From Isoetes engelmannii (lineage: Eukaryota; Streptophyta; Lycopodiopsida; Isoetales; Isoetaceae), in NCBI GenBank assembly GCA_011763485.2, contig JAANSK020093352.1, forward strand, positions 1 to 27,046: a stretch of DNA of 27,046 nucleotides, read 5' to 3'. The notes under the pieces were generated by a model. That model saw only the letters and a list, made by a program, of their open reading frames with translations, was not told where the DNA came from and made no database searches. Shown in pieces: positions 8,640-18,600 of this stretch; positions within the stretch are counted from its first letter, which is position 1, and the number at the start of each line of letters is the position of its first letter. The translations under genes were made by a program, and so were the position numbers.

Positions 8640-10235
8640 ATCACATCATGATTAGATTTACTTCACTTTATTCTATAGATCACATGGAAGCCAATGCACC
8701 CCTAGGCATGATCATTCCGATTCTATGCTGAAGTGGCATGGCGATAATGTCATCTTCCTCTTTAGCTTCGGAATTACGCTCCCCAACTTCAGAAATGCAA
8801 AAATGCTTTCGATGCACTCCAGTGCATTTGAAAGTTTTGGCAGAGAATAAAATAGAATAGAGTTTTTATCGTCCACAGATATCAATTGATCTATGGGAGC
8901 CAAACAAAGAGAATAGCAAGCGTTCTACTGTCATGATTAAAAAAACCCACCCTGAAGGATCTTCGAGGGAAAAACCTTAGCAGTAATAAGTATGTTGATA
9001 TACTGTACAGTAGTAGAAAACCACAATTCAATATTACACCAGAAGACACAGTGGATTCGTGTATCCATGACTTCTTGAAGGTATGATCCAGCAAGCCCAC
9101 GGAGGCCATGTTCAATAGCACATACAATGGCTGGCTAAGCATAACTAACGGAACATACCGTGCCCAGATATGATTCAATGTTGGGCAAATCTGAAGTGTA
9201 TGGCCCAGTTGGCTTGACAGATCCTGTCCTCGCGTGCTTTGCGAGTCCATCTGCTAGTCTCAATGTGGAGATGATGTGCACCTGTGTGGATAGAAGCTAC
9301 CAGTCTGCGCTTCTTCATGGGCAAGTGGGTATGCAAATACTGCTAGGGGCCTAGTGTGAGGATGGGATTGGCCTGTTGCGATAATGTGCCATCTTGATAT
9401 GTGTCAGAGCATCTGCGCCCCAAAGTTTGCTACTGATGCAAGCATCAAGGTACATCCTCAATTGATTGTGATCCTTTTTTCGTTCGTACCCGCACGCACC
9501 TGTGCGCTTGCACATTCTATTGAGAGAACCACTGAGCTTACTTGTCCTTCCAACAAGGTTTGAGGCGCTGTTGGGTCTATTGCTACAACCAAAGCAAGAT
9601 TGGGCAAGTGGGCATCACCCATTCCAACCTCCTTTTGGAAGTAAATGATATGGCAGTCCAGTGTGGTCCTCTGTATGGGCAAGAAACTTGTCTTCTGCAA
9701 CCGAATTTGGTATGGAACTGTGGACTTAACCCCAACTGCTCGTGCCAAGAAGGCCTTCTATACCTGTTCCAGGCCATTCCAGGTGGTGAGAGATATCACT
9801 GAACCCCGCAACTCCACCCATATTGATCAAGGCCTGCAGAGATGTGCCTGGTGATCCCAAGCGTACATCTCTGCCTTGTGACTGTTGTTTTACATGGCAT
9901 ACATGGCTTTTCAGCCTGCTATGATGCACAACCTGATCGAAGCATCCAAGTGTGTGGTAGTAGAAACTAGTGAGATATTGGAGTTGTCAGTGTCAAAGTT
10001 GTTAGTAAAATTGTCAAGTTATCTAAACAGGGGAACCAGATTGGACATGACCATGGAACACCAACTGGGCCAAATGTTTTTGCTTCTAGCCAAGATTTGG
10101 CAAAATTAGCTCATATCGATGTACAATGAATCATATATTTCTCAAAATTAAATTTGAAAATTAGGGATCACATGTAAACCAATGTCAACCATTTTATGCT
10201 AGAACTTTAGAGAGAAACGTTTGTTATACATGATT
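8640..10235. other. Intergenic, possible old retroelement debris
   Basis: Minus-strand frames overlap between 9930 and 8890 without one dominant frame. One short stretch near 9240 reads LRLADGLAKHAR, which resembles the C-terminal end of an RNase H domain (A-D-LAK-A) but stands alone. Nothing else could be assigned. Confidence 0.35.
8848..8879 (-). repeat. Short inverted repeat, right arm
   Basis: Reverse complement partner of 7405-7436, about 81% identical over 32 bp. Confidence 0.4.
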
Positions 10236-10243
10236 CTTGCACC

Positions 10244-10770
10244 GTTGGATAGCCCTAGATATAAGCTTTCCAGAAAATATAAATTCGGCTATTGTGGAGC
10301 TCCTTGCATAAAGAGTACTTGGAAAATAATCTCATACTATGGAACATCCGACAATACTTTATTTGAGTTTTGAGAACCTAGAAACCACTGTACACTGGTG
10401 TCATACATTTTTGTAAAAATCTTTGGTTTTAGCGAATCCATGTGCATGAAGACAATGTCATTGGATAGGGATGGCAAAGACCTTTCCATTTAGACCATTT
10501 ATGCCTGTTGCATATGTATTTTTCGCCCACAAAATTGCAAAATGCCCCACGTTGCATACAGTAGATCCGTGAGCTCACAATTTGAATTTTGAGATCATAC
10601 AGACAAATATACGCTGGTGACAGAGTAATTTGTAGAAACATTTTGATAAGTAGTTTGCATGCATATGAAATTAGTATCATTAAACAGGTCTGGCCAAGAG
10701 CTTTTCAGAAAGACCAATTTCGCATAGTAGAGAGATGAGTTTTTGACATCTAGAATTGAAAAAAACCCCA
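10244..10770 (+). repeat. Three diverged tandem units of about 217 bp
   Basis: Unit A starts at 10244 (TTGGATAG), unit B at 10461 (TTGGATAG) and unit C at 10680 (TTAAACAG, partial). Units A and C share AGCTTTYCAGAAA followed by AATTTCG-like sequence; unit B has CCTTTCCATTTAGACC there. Units A and B share a block with TTTGARTTTTGAGA, TACRCTGGTG and TTTGTARAAA about 115-120 bp into the unit. The ends ATGTCA and AGTATCA are also shared. Divergence is high, so the array is old. Confidence 0.65.
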
Positions 10771-11380
10771 CACACTAATCAAGCCTTCAAACCCAGGCCT
10801 AAGTCTCAAAATTGGGATACTTTTGCCATGATACCAATTGCAGTCCTATCTTAATGGTACTATCAAGATCTAGGATGCCAAAGTGAATTATGTGCTCAAG
10901 CCCCTACTGGGCCCATGGCATCGTTGTACATAGGTAGGACAAAGATCCATATTTGTTTATTTACAAAGAGGTGTCGTCAAACAAGTTTTGTAGTATTATA
11001 AGTTGTTTATTATCCTCCATATCCTCACACATAACATATTAGGCAACAAGATTACACTTCTTCTATTTGTCATGCATATTTTCTGCAGCTATTGGAGAAA
11101 TGGATGGATATTATTATCAGGCCACTGTACATGGATGCTTCATTGCACGACAACAAGTGGGCAGAAGCATGAAGACTATGAGGTAAAGCAGGCAGACAGT
11201 TGTACATGTCAAGTGTCGATCGAGTTGTAGATTCTTATGGGATGAGCCATTCGCGCCATGATGCTCTCATGTGGAGGGACAGGTGGGGGAGGGTCGTCAT
11301 GTGTGGTCATATCCAAAGACATTTGTGTCACGATATTTCAATCGACCGACCACATAACAGATGAGCACGTCTGAAAAAAA
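10771..11380. other. Intergenic, nothing recognised
   Basis: No gene or repeat identified. The 75-codon frame at 11003-11230 has no recognisable features. Confidence 0.5.
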
Positions 11381-11381
11381 A

Positions 11382-11414
11382 ACACACACGCACACACGCA
11401 CAAACACACACAAC
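11382..11414. repeat. CA-rich microsatellite
   Basis: Interrupted (CA)n following an A run: ACACACACG CACACACGCAC AAACACACAC. Simple sequence upstream of the gene promoter. Confidence 0.85.
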
Positions 11415-11557
11415 CGAAAGCCCAAAGCCCAAAGGAACAATAGAAGCCCAATCACGTCACCCTCTAAATTGAACAATATATTACATTTATCAATTTATTT
11501 TAAAATGTCATTGAAAAAGTGCAGCATACGTAGAGAGATCTGGATCGTTTGTATGCA

Positions 11558-11565
11558 ACGTGGCA
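11558..11565 (+). promoter_or_regulatory. ABRE/G-box-like element
   Basis: ACGTGGCA contains the ACGTGGC core bound by bZIP factors in plants and lies about 65 bp upstream of the TATA-like box. Function is inferred from motif and position only. Confidence 0.35.
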
Positions 11566-11622
11566 AGATCTCGACGGTTAAAATTGCGAGGCGTAAGGTA
11601 AAGTTAAACTGGAGTTAACATG

Positions 11623-11628
11623 TATAAA
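11623..11628 (+). promoter_or_regulatory. Candidate TATA box of the large membrane-protein gene
   Basis: TATAAA lies about 30 bp before a GC-richer, pyrimidine-rich leader that begins near 11655. Composition changes sharply here from AT-rich intergenic DNA. The transcription start is not directly visible. Confidence 0.5.
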
Positions 11629-11654
11629 CGTTAATTTCTTCGTTAGTTACGCAC

Positions 11655-11876
11655 CGAGGTCTGCGTTAGTGGGCGAGTTCTTGTTCTCCATAGCCTCCTC
11701 TTTGGCCCAAGAAGGAGAAAGGAGAGCTCGGCAGCTTGCCGATTCTTTCCCTCGCAGCGGCGATCGAGCCCCTCGCTTATCCGCCTTCGGCGCTGCAAGA
11801 TCTGTGAATTCTTGGAGCTGGATCACAACTCACAACTTATGGCTTCGGACCACTTTCACCTCTCTTCCTTCTTCCG
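11655..11876 (+). other. Probable non-coding first exon (5' UTR)
   Basis: A GC-rich leader ends CTTCTTCCG at a good donor, GTGAGATT, at 11877. A matching acceptor, TTGTTATACAG, ends at 12264, giving a 388-bp leader intron. Leader introns are common in large plant genes. The TATA box and the composition support the exon, but a cDNA would be needed for its start. The 82-codon frame at 11669-11917 runs across the donor and is not taken as coding. Confidence 0.5.
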
Positions 11877-12264
11877 GTGAGATTATTTCCCATAAATTTT
11901 TGTATTTTTTCCTGTAGGTTTCTTGCGCCAAATTTTATTCCTGTAAGTTTGGCTCTGTTTCTGAGCCTTGCCTTGGAGCTCGGGAGAAATCTTTAGCACG
12001 GATGAATTGGGCAAACTTAGAAATGTGGCATTTGATCATATGAACTCATCGATCAGAAGACCGTTGCATGATCACCAAGGAAATGAGAATCTTGCGTCTA
12101 TTGGTGGGGATAGTACATCCGGACTTTAGTCTCATTATCTGTACACATCATATGCAACATGTTGGAAGTGTCCAGTCTATTTTATGATCGCAATTAAGAT
12201 GATCTAATTCCCATAAGCACATTCCCTTGCATTGATAAAGATTCTATGTTTGGTTGTTATACAG

Positions 12265-12660
12265 GTGTCCTTATGGATGAGCATTTAATGGTTCAAGATG
12301 AAATCCAGATGGGAGCACTGCGAAAAATGCCCAAAAGAGACATTGTATGGTAATGGAGACTGGAATTGAAGAACCTTATATATATTAGCAGGAAAGGTTG
12401 ATAAAAAATTACATGCATTTGAAATTTGTGGAAAAGCGAAAGTAGTTTTGGAATGTTGTGCAGAAAAGTTAGTGTCCAGGTGACCTTGTGTAATTGCGCG
12501 TTGATGCACGAAAGGTTGTGGCACCTTAACTGGCTGTTGGAACTTCTTATTGGATAGATTTAGCATAGAGCAACCTTGCTAAGGAGCTTGTATAGTCATT
12601 GCTTCCACAAAACCCTAAAGTCTGACATTACCCCAGCTGGGATGAGGAGAAGGATCTCTA
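12265..12660 (+). other. Probable second leader exon, upstream of the start codon
   Basis: It follows the acceptor at 12264 and runs into the coding exon. It carries several upstream ATGs. The main start at 12661 is chosen because it begins a signal peptide and the family frame, and the reading is not open further upstream. Confidence 0.45.
12273..12353 (+). CDS. Upstream ORF, 26 codons, in the leader
   Basis: It starts ATGGATGAGCATTTAATG, eight bases after the predicted acceptor, and ends TGG TAA at 12353, 307 bp before the main start. If the second leader exon is correct, it would be the first ATG of that exon and could lower translation of the main frame. The peptide has no recognised features. 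It contains four methionine codons in 26. Confidence 0.3.
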   Translation: MDEHLMVQDEIQMGALRKMPKRDIVW

Positions 12661-15600
12661 ATGGAGTTCAATTTGAAGGGATTACTTCTCGCAATTATAT
12701 TTTTCTTTTTGGAACACCAGAACCTGTTTGCTGCTGCCGGAAATAATTCGATAGTTCTTTGGACCAGCCATTCTCATAAAACATGGGGTGGCAAACCTTC
12801 AGGTTGTTTGCCATTTCTTGTCACACCACCTGTCAGTTGCCTCGATATTCAAGGAACTGGCTCCTTTGATACGTCATGCATCTTCAATGAAAACGTTTTT
12901 TTGGAGGATGATGTGTGTATTGCAGGGGATGGAAATCTTATTGTGGCTCCCAATGTTACTATTAGTTGTTCGGTTCCAGGTTGCACAATTGTGGTAAATA
13001 TCACGGGTAATGTGAGCCTCGGGGAAAATTCACAGATTAAGTCTGGGACCTTAGTAATACAGGCAAATAGTGCTTATCTTGACAAAGATTCGGCACTCAG
13101 CACAAGGGGTTTAGGAGGATCACCTCCGCCTCAAACAAGTGGAACGCCCTCGGGGTTGGATGGGGCTGGGGGCGGGCATGGAGGAAGAGGAGCTTGTTGC
13201 ATTACTGACCCAAAGAAAGTACAAGATGACATTTGGGGTGGGGATGTTTATGCCTGGGCTTCTCTATTTAAGCCTTGGAGCTACGGAAGCAAGGGAGGAA
13301 CCATAAGTAAAGATGAAGATTATGGGGGTGGTGGAGGAGGACGAATCAACATAACTCTTTTGAATCTTTTGGAGTTAAATGGTACCATTGATGCTGATGG
13401 AGCGTCTGGAGGGGAAAAGGGAGGTGGTGGATCAGGTGGTAGTGTTATCATACAGGCTTTAAAAATGTGAGTATACCTTAAAAAAGCTTTGGTTTTGTGT
13501 TGCTTTTTCCTATGTAATGGCAAGCTTGTTGCTTTTTGGCACTAATATTGTACATAGAGAGCTTAAACACATATATATTTATTAGTATAGCATGAACCAC
13601 TGCGTAATGGATGTAAAATGGCCAGATTGAGAGGCCCACCACACAATTCAGACTAAATTTACCAACTTGGGACCCTCCTATACAGTTTGTCATGTCATGG
13701 AGGTTCAGCAGCTTGTTGTTTTTCAAAATTTCTGCATGGGCTGCCCAACGTCTGTTAAACTCTAGCCTCCAGCTAATGGCACTTTTGTATACAAAGGAAA
13801 ATCATTCAGATAATACCGTAACAGGGAACAATATGCTATTGATTTAAGGGGAATCACTTCTATCTCTATGTATTTAGTAAGAGGGGAAATAGCTGATGGA
13901 GTTCCAGCAACTGCTTATTAACATGGACAGGCACATAAAAGAGAATGGAGAAGTTACTAATGACATCTTCTCACACTTTTGCATTGGGAAGGGAAATCCA
14001 TTTGAGACCTTCATGCCTAGTGACTATAGACGATCCATTATGATCCTGGAATCTGTTTTAGTTTGAGCCTATAGGGAATGCGTATGCCGTAATCTTTTCT
14101 TTTTCTGATTGATCTACTGTCCTACACAATACCATGCTTTATGTAATATCAAGCAGCCTCACAAAGTACTCAAAATTCTATCATTGCATCAGGTTAAATA
14201 CTTGTCCATTTATGCCCCTATCTCTGCATAAATAAACTTATTGTTTAATTATTCTGGTATGGTGCTTTTAGTCATTCAATAGAACTTTCTCTTTAAAAGA
14301 CAAAATAAAGACATGATGACTAATGACTAATCCTATGTTTGGCAAAAATATTTTCAGGAAGGGAAATGGTGAAATAAGTGCAGCAGGTGGAAGTGGTCAT
14401 GCAGGTGGAGGTGGTGGGCGTGTGGCTATTGAGTGTTACAGGCAAGATGGGGTGGAGATTTTCGTGCATGGTCAAAATCTCCCTTTGATCTTTTCTTGGC
14501 ATATTCTTAAAAAGCTTTGTTTTTCTGGAAAGAAAAACTCTTTAACAAGAGTCTACTTTCTGCTTAATTAGTAGATTTATTGTGTCTTAAGAATCAAATC
14601 ATTTTATCGTATACTGCAATAATTACAGGTGGTGACAGTTTTGCTTGCCCTACAAATGCTGGTGCTGCTGGTACAAGGTTTGACATTGTTCCACAAAGTC
14701 TGATTGTAAGTAATGGAAATAAGACTACAGCAACTGATACACCCCTTCTGGACTTTCCGACACATCCACTGTGGGCAAATGTTTTTGTTGAGTGTCGGGC
14801 AAAAGTGGTGGTTCCACTTCTATGGAGTAGGGTCCTGGTAAGTCCAGTTTTTGAAAAGTTTGCAAAGCTCTATCACATAAAGCTGACTGTTTTGTTTGAT
14901 GTGGTTGTTTGGCACACAGGTCCGTGGCCAAATTAGTATCTCGAATGAAGGGACTCTGATCTTTGGTTTGTCTCAGTATCCAAGTTCTGAGTTTGAGCTC
15001 GTTGCTGAAGAAGTTGTGATGACAGACTCTGTGCTGAAGGTATGGGCAGAATCAATATCAAATATGATGATTCAATAATCTTACACACCTTCTGCTCAGA
15101 ATTATAATGATGTTTCCTTGGCCTTTAAATCTGTTGATTTGCAGGTGTATGGTGCATTAAAGCTCTCTGTGAAAATGTTGTTGATGTTGAATTCAGTGTT
15201 GCAAATCGATGGCGGTGGTGATTCTACAGTGAGCACCTCCACAATGGAAGCAAGCAATTTGGTTTTTCTGAGGGTATGCCTTTTTTAAGAATATTTTCAT
15301 GTAAACATCAATTTTCCAGACGTTGTTATTTATAGTGCATGTGCCTGTTATGCAAGTATCCATTTATCCTTCTTAATAGCTCAATTTAATACCACTCTCT
15401 GCACTCCAAAGGAATCAAAATGTAATATTTGTTGGAAATTTTGTCAGGCTTCCTCACAATTCTGTCTCTTGGACATGCTTGTTGACATTGCAACTGAAGC
15501 CTTTTGTCATGCTATAATGCATATAGCAAGTTAATACCTCTTCACCTGCTGGTATCCGTTTACAGTTTCTGATCCACTGTGACATCTGGTTATTGTAACA

Positions 15601-18600
15601 GGGGAAATCTTCCATTCTGTCAAATGCAAATCTTGGTATACATGGGCAAGGGATGCTGAAATTATCAGGATCAGGAGATTGTATAAAATCTGAACGGTTA
15701 TTTTTATCGTTGTTTTATAATATTCATGTAAGTGACTTAAGCTAAAAGACATAGAAGGTTTTACTTTTTGCTATATTCATGTCTTGAGCATTTTTCTAAA
15801 GAATGGCTATGGTTAGAAAGTTTTCCTTTTCGCTATATTCATGTCTTGAGCATTTTTCTAAAGAATGACTATGGTTAAGAAAGTTTTAATCGATGCTTTG
15901 TCAGTATTCTGTCCTTATTAGTTTCAAAATTTCCATTGGAGGGTGGGGCCCTTTTTAATTTCAATGCTAGCATTAGAGGGTGGGCCTTCTCTTAGGAAAT
16001 GGAAAAATGCCCTATCAAGATGTTCAAGAGGTTCTGGAGGAGCATTTGCAGCTCTAGAAAACATAATCCTGAAGGAGGATTCAAATGAAAGAGACAAACG
16101 GGCAGCAAATAGGGGCTGAAAGTTGCAATGCTAGTTTGAGCCTAAAAGAGGACGATGAAAACATTCAGTCGGAGAATTTTAGTTTCTAGACACCTTTGTG
16201 TACCCTTGACTTCACAGAACAAGCTAATTACCCTTCTCTTGCAAAAAGTTACTTGGGTACATTAAAAAGCATTTCAGATTTCATGTTGTACTTCTTCTGA
16301 GTGGAAAATTGGCTTGGTCCAATATCACAAATATTTGAAGTTGGTGATTTTACCTTTCCACAAACTCTTTCCAACATTTCCACACAATCGAGGACTGGAT
16401 ATCCACTCTGTTCACTTGTCGAATGTTCAAACAAGAGCCGTGTATGTGGTGTGAATGCTCCACTGATTTGATGTGCTTCTGGAGTTAGATTTTGAGTTAA
16501 GATTTTGTGGTAACACTGCACAAAGAAGGTTCTCTTTTGATGTAGGTATCAGAGATGAGTTCTGGAGTTCAACTTCCAGTGTGAAGGGGAACTTGGTGTT
16601 TTGGGTATAATCTGATCATGCTATGTTGGCTGCATATGATACTTAAGTTTGTGCTGTGTTTGTTGTGGTGAGTTTGGGACTCTTTAGTCAGACAGATCCT
16701 GAGGGGATGTTGGGCAGCCCCTGGATCACTTCACAAAGATTGGGCACCAAAGAAACATTTTTGGCCAGTTGGTTTAGGTTAATGCCACACTACATATTGG
16801 GATGCCGAACAGAATTTCTCTTGGAAGGAGAAGGTCTCATAGACAGCACTTCATGTGCAGTTAAATTGGGCTAGCTGCAAACTGTAAAGATTACACTCTC
16901 AGCATGCCGGCTAGTTGGCTACATTTTTCAGTGCCTAGAGATTTGGGCCGGAAGAAAAAATAATCCCTATGATGCGAGAGTATCACGTGCGGTTTCGTGA
17001 GAAGGAAATGATCCCTACTCTCGAGGTTCAATACAATATTAAACACCAATATTGCTTGCAGTAGGTTTTATCTCCTTGTTTACCATAGGAGGCCCTATTG
17101 GAATAGCCTTGGTCAATTGTGGGCCGTAAACATTACACTCTCAGCATGCTGGCTAGTTTTTTCAATGCCTAGAGATTCGGACCCAGCAGGACCCCCCCCC
17201 CCCCCCCCTTTCCGCGGGAAAAAAAGGGGCACGGAACTCCGAAAATGAAAGTATAAGATTTTTGGAAGCCTCGTGATTTTGAAGATAAAGATTTTTGAAG
17301 CCTAATAATTCGTATAGGTAAAAAATGCAAATGTTAATGGTGTTCGAATAATTCAGGGCACCGATTGGCATCTACTTAGTTGCCAAATATTGTTCTGTCA
17401 ATGCGCTAACCACAATATTGATTAATCTGTGCTTATTCCTTGAGATGATATTTTTTATAGTGACCGATATATGGGAGAACTATGCTTTTATTGTTGTGGT
17501 CATTTTCATTGTGATGATTTTTTGGTTTTGCCTATAATATGTCTTCTTCTGACAGATTGGACCTGGTGCACTACTGCATGCTCCACCGGGCGGAAGCTCT
17601 TTTTTTGCTGAGTATGTTCAAGGTCTCTTTGATTGAAAAATGGTGCATATTGAATGGAAACTAAACTTCATGCAATATAAAGGTTTGGGAACATGTGATA
17701 CTTGGGAAAAGGGCATACTAATAACTGGAAGAAAACTTCATGCCATATAAAGATTTAGGAACATATGATATTTGGGAAAAGGGCATACTAATAACTGGAT
17801 TCATTTATGTCGAGTTTGTGATATGGAACACAGACTAGAACAGTTTAGATTTGGAATATGACTCGTGCAATTGCATAAGGTCTGCAGGTTATGTTACATA
17901 ACAGCATTTGTACTGTATAAGCCAGTCTGCAATGTTTGCAGTAATGGACATATTTTTAATTTTTTAGTTTGAATTGTAGAATTAGTTTTTGGAAAGTGCA
18001 TAGTATACACAAAATCCTGTGGTCTTGTGAATCGAAATTTGGTGCTTTCGTGCATTTTCAGGTCCGCAAAACTTTATTGTGACAGTTCTACATGCCCATT
18101 TGAAGTAATCAATCCCCCTGAGGACTGTACATTGAATGTCTCTTTGCCTTTTACACTGCAGGTTTGTGCATTGGCCTGTTATTAGCACTATTCTTGAAAG
18201 GAAAGACTCAGCTGTGTTTTGATATTGTATAACAGATATGTCGAGTAGAAGATATTGCAATTGATGGTTTTGTCAAGGGAAGTGTGATACATGTCCAACG
18301 TGGAAGAACTGTAACAGTCAACGCGGGTGGACTCGTCTCTTCCTCAGCATTAGGTGTGTCATTGAGTCAGCTGGTGGCCACCGTGGCCATCATGCAGTTT
18401 CCTTTACTGAACTTAGCCATAGTTTGAAGTGCAGGATGCAGGGAAGGTGTTGGTAAAGGGAGCAATTCTAGGTTAGGTGGTGGTGGCGGCGGGGGTGGTC
18501 ATGGAGGGAAAGGTGGTAATGGGTATTTCAATGGAAGCTGGAATAATGGTGGAGAAACCTATGGCAGGGATGCTCTGCCTTGTGAGTTGGGAAGTGGAGG

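Larger units (their letters stand above)
16883..17185 (+). other. cox1: Nuclear mitochondrial insert (NUMT): group II intron 3' end plus cox1 exon fragment
   Basis: Inside nuclear intron 6. Positions 16963-16995 form group II domain V: TGATGC-GAGA-GTATCA stem and tetraloop, a two-base CG bulge, and a lower stem with GCGG. Positions about 16998-17024 form a domain VI-like hairpin (GAGAAGGA against TCCCTACTCTC) with a bulged A at 17017. Positions 17025-17123 then give 33 codons of cytochrome c oxidase subunit 1, GSIQY-stop-TPILLAVGF through LFTIGG to LVNCG, matching residues 332-364 by my count of the seed-plant protein. The exon start is therefore near nt 993-995 of cox1. AAA has become TAA at 17040-17042, so it is not coding. 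The family 5' half of the domain V base (AGCCG) is damaged. A ~65-bp sequence before domain V recurs after the exon. Confidence 0.85.

Noticed and set aside
9458-9929. Overlapping minus-strand frames of 64-96 codons as a gene fragment
   Set aside because: No single frame dominates and no motif could be named. The RNase H-like LADGLAKHAR near 9240 is too short to prove a retroelement.
11669-11917. 82-codon frame as the start of the main protein
   Set aside because: It crosses a good splice donor at 11877, has no signal peptide and does not join in frame to the family sequence.
13320-13523. Minus-strand proline-rich frame
   Set aside because: Antisense reading of the glycine-rich exon; GGN codons read as NCC proline codons.
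16656-16874. 72-codon frame as a group II intron maturase piece
   Set aside because: No RT, X-domain or HNH motif is visible; it may be intron sequence but cannot be called a maturase.
16963-17024. Chloroplast rather than mitochondrial origin of the group II intron end
   Set aside because: Domain V alone is compatible with either, but the adjoining reading frame is cox1, which is mitochondrial.
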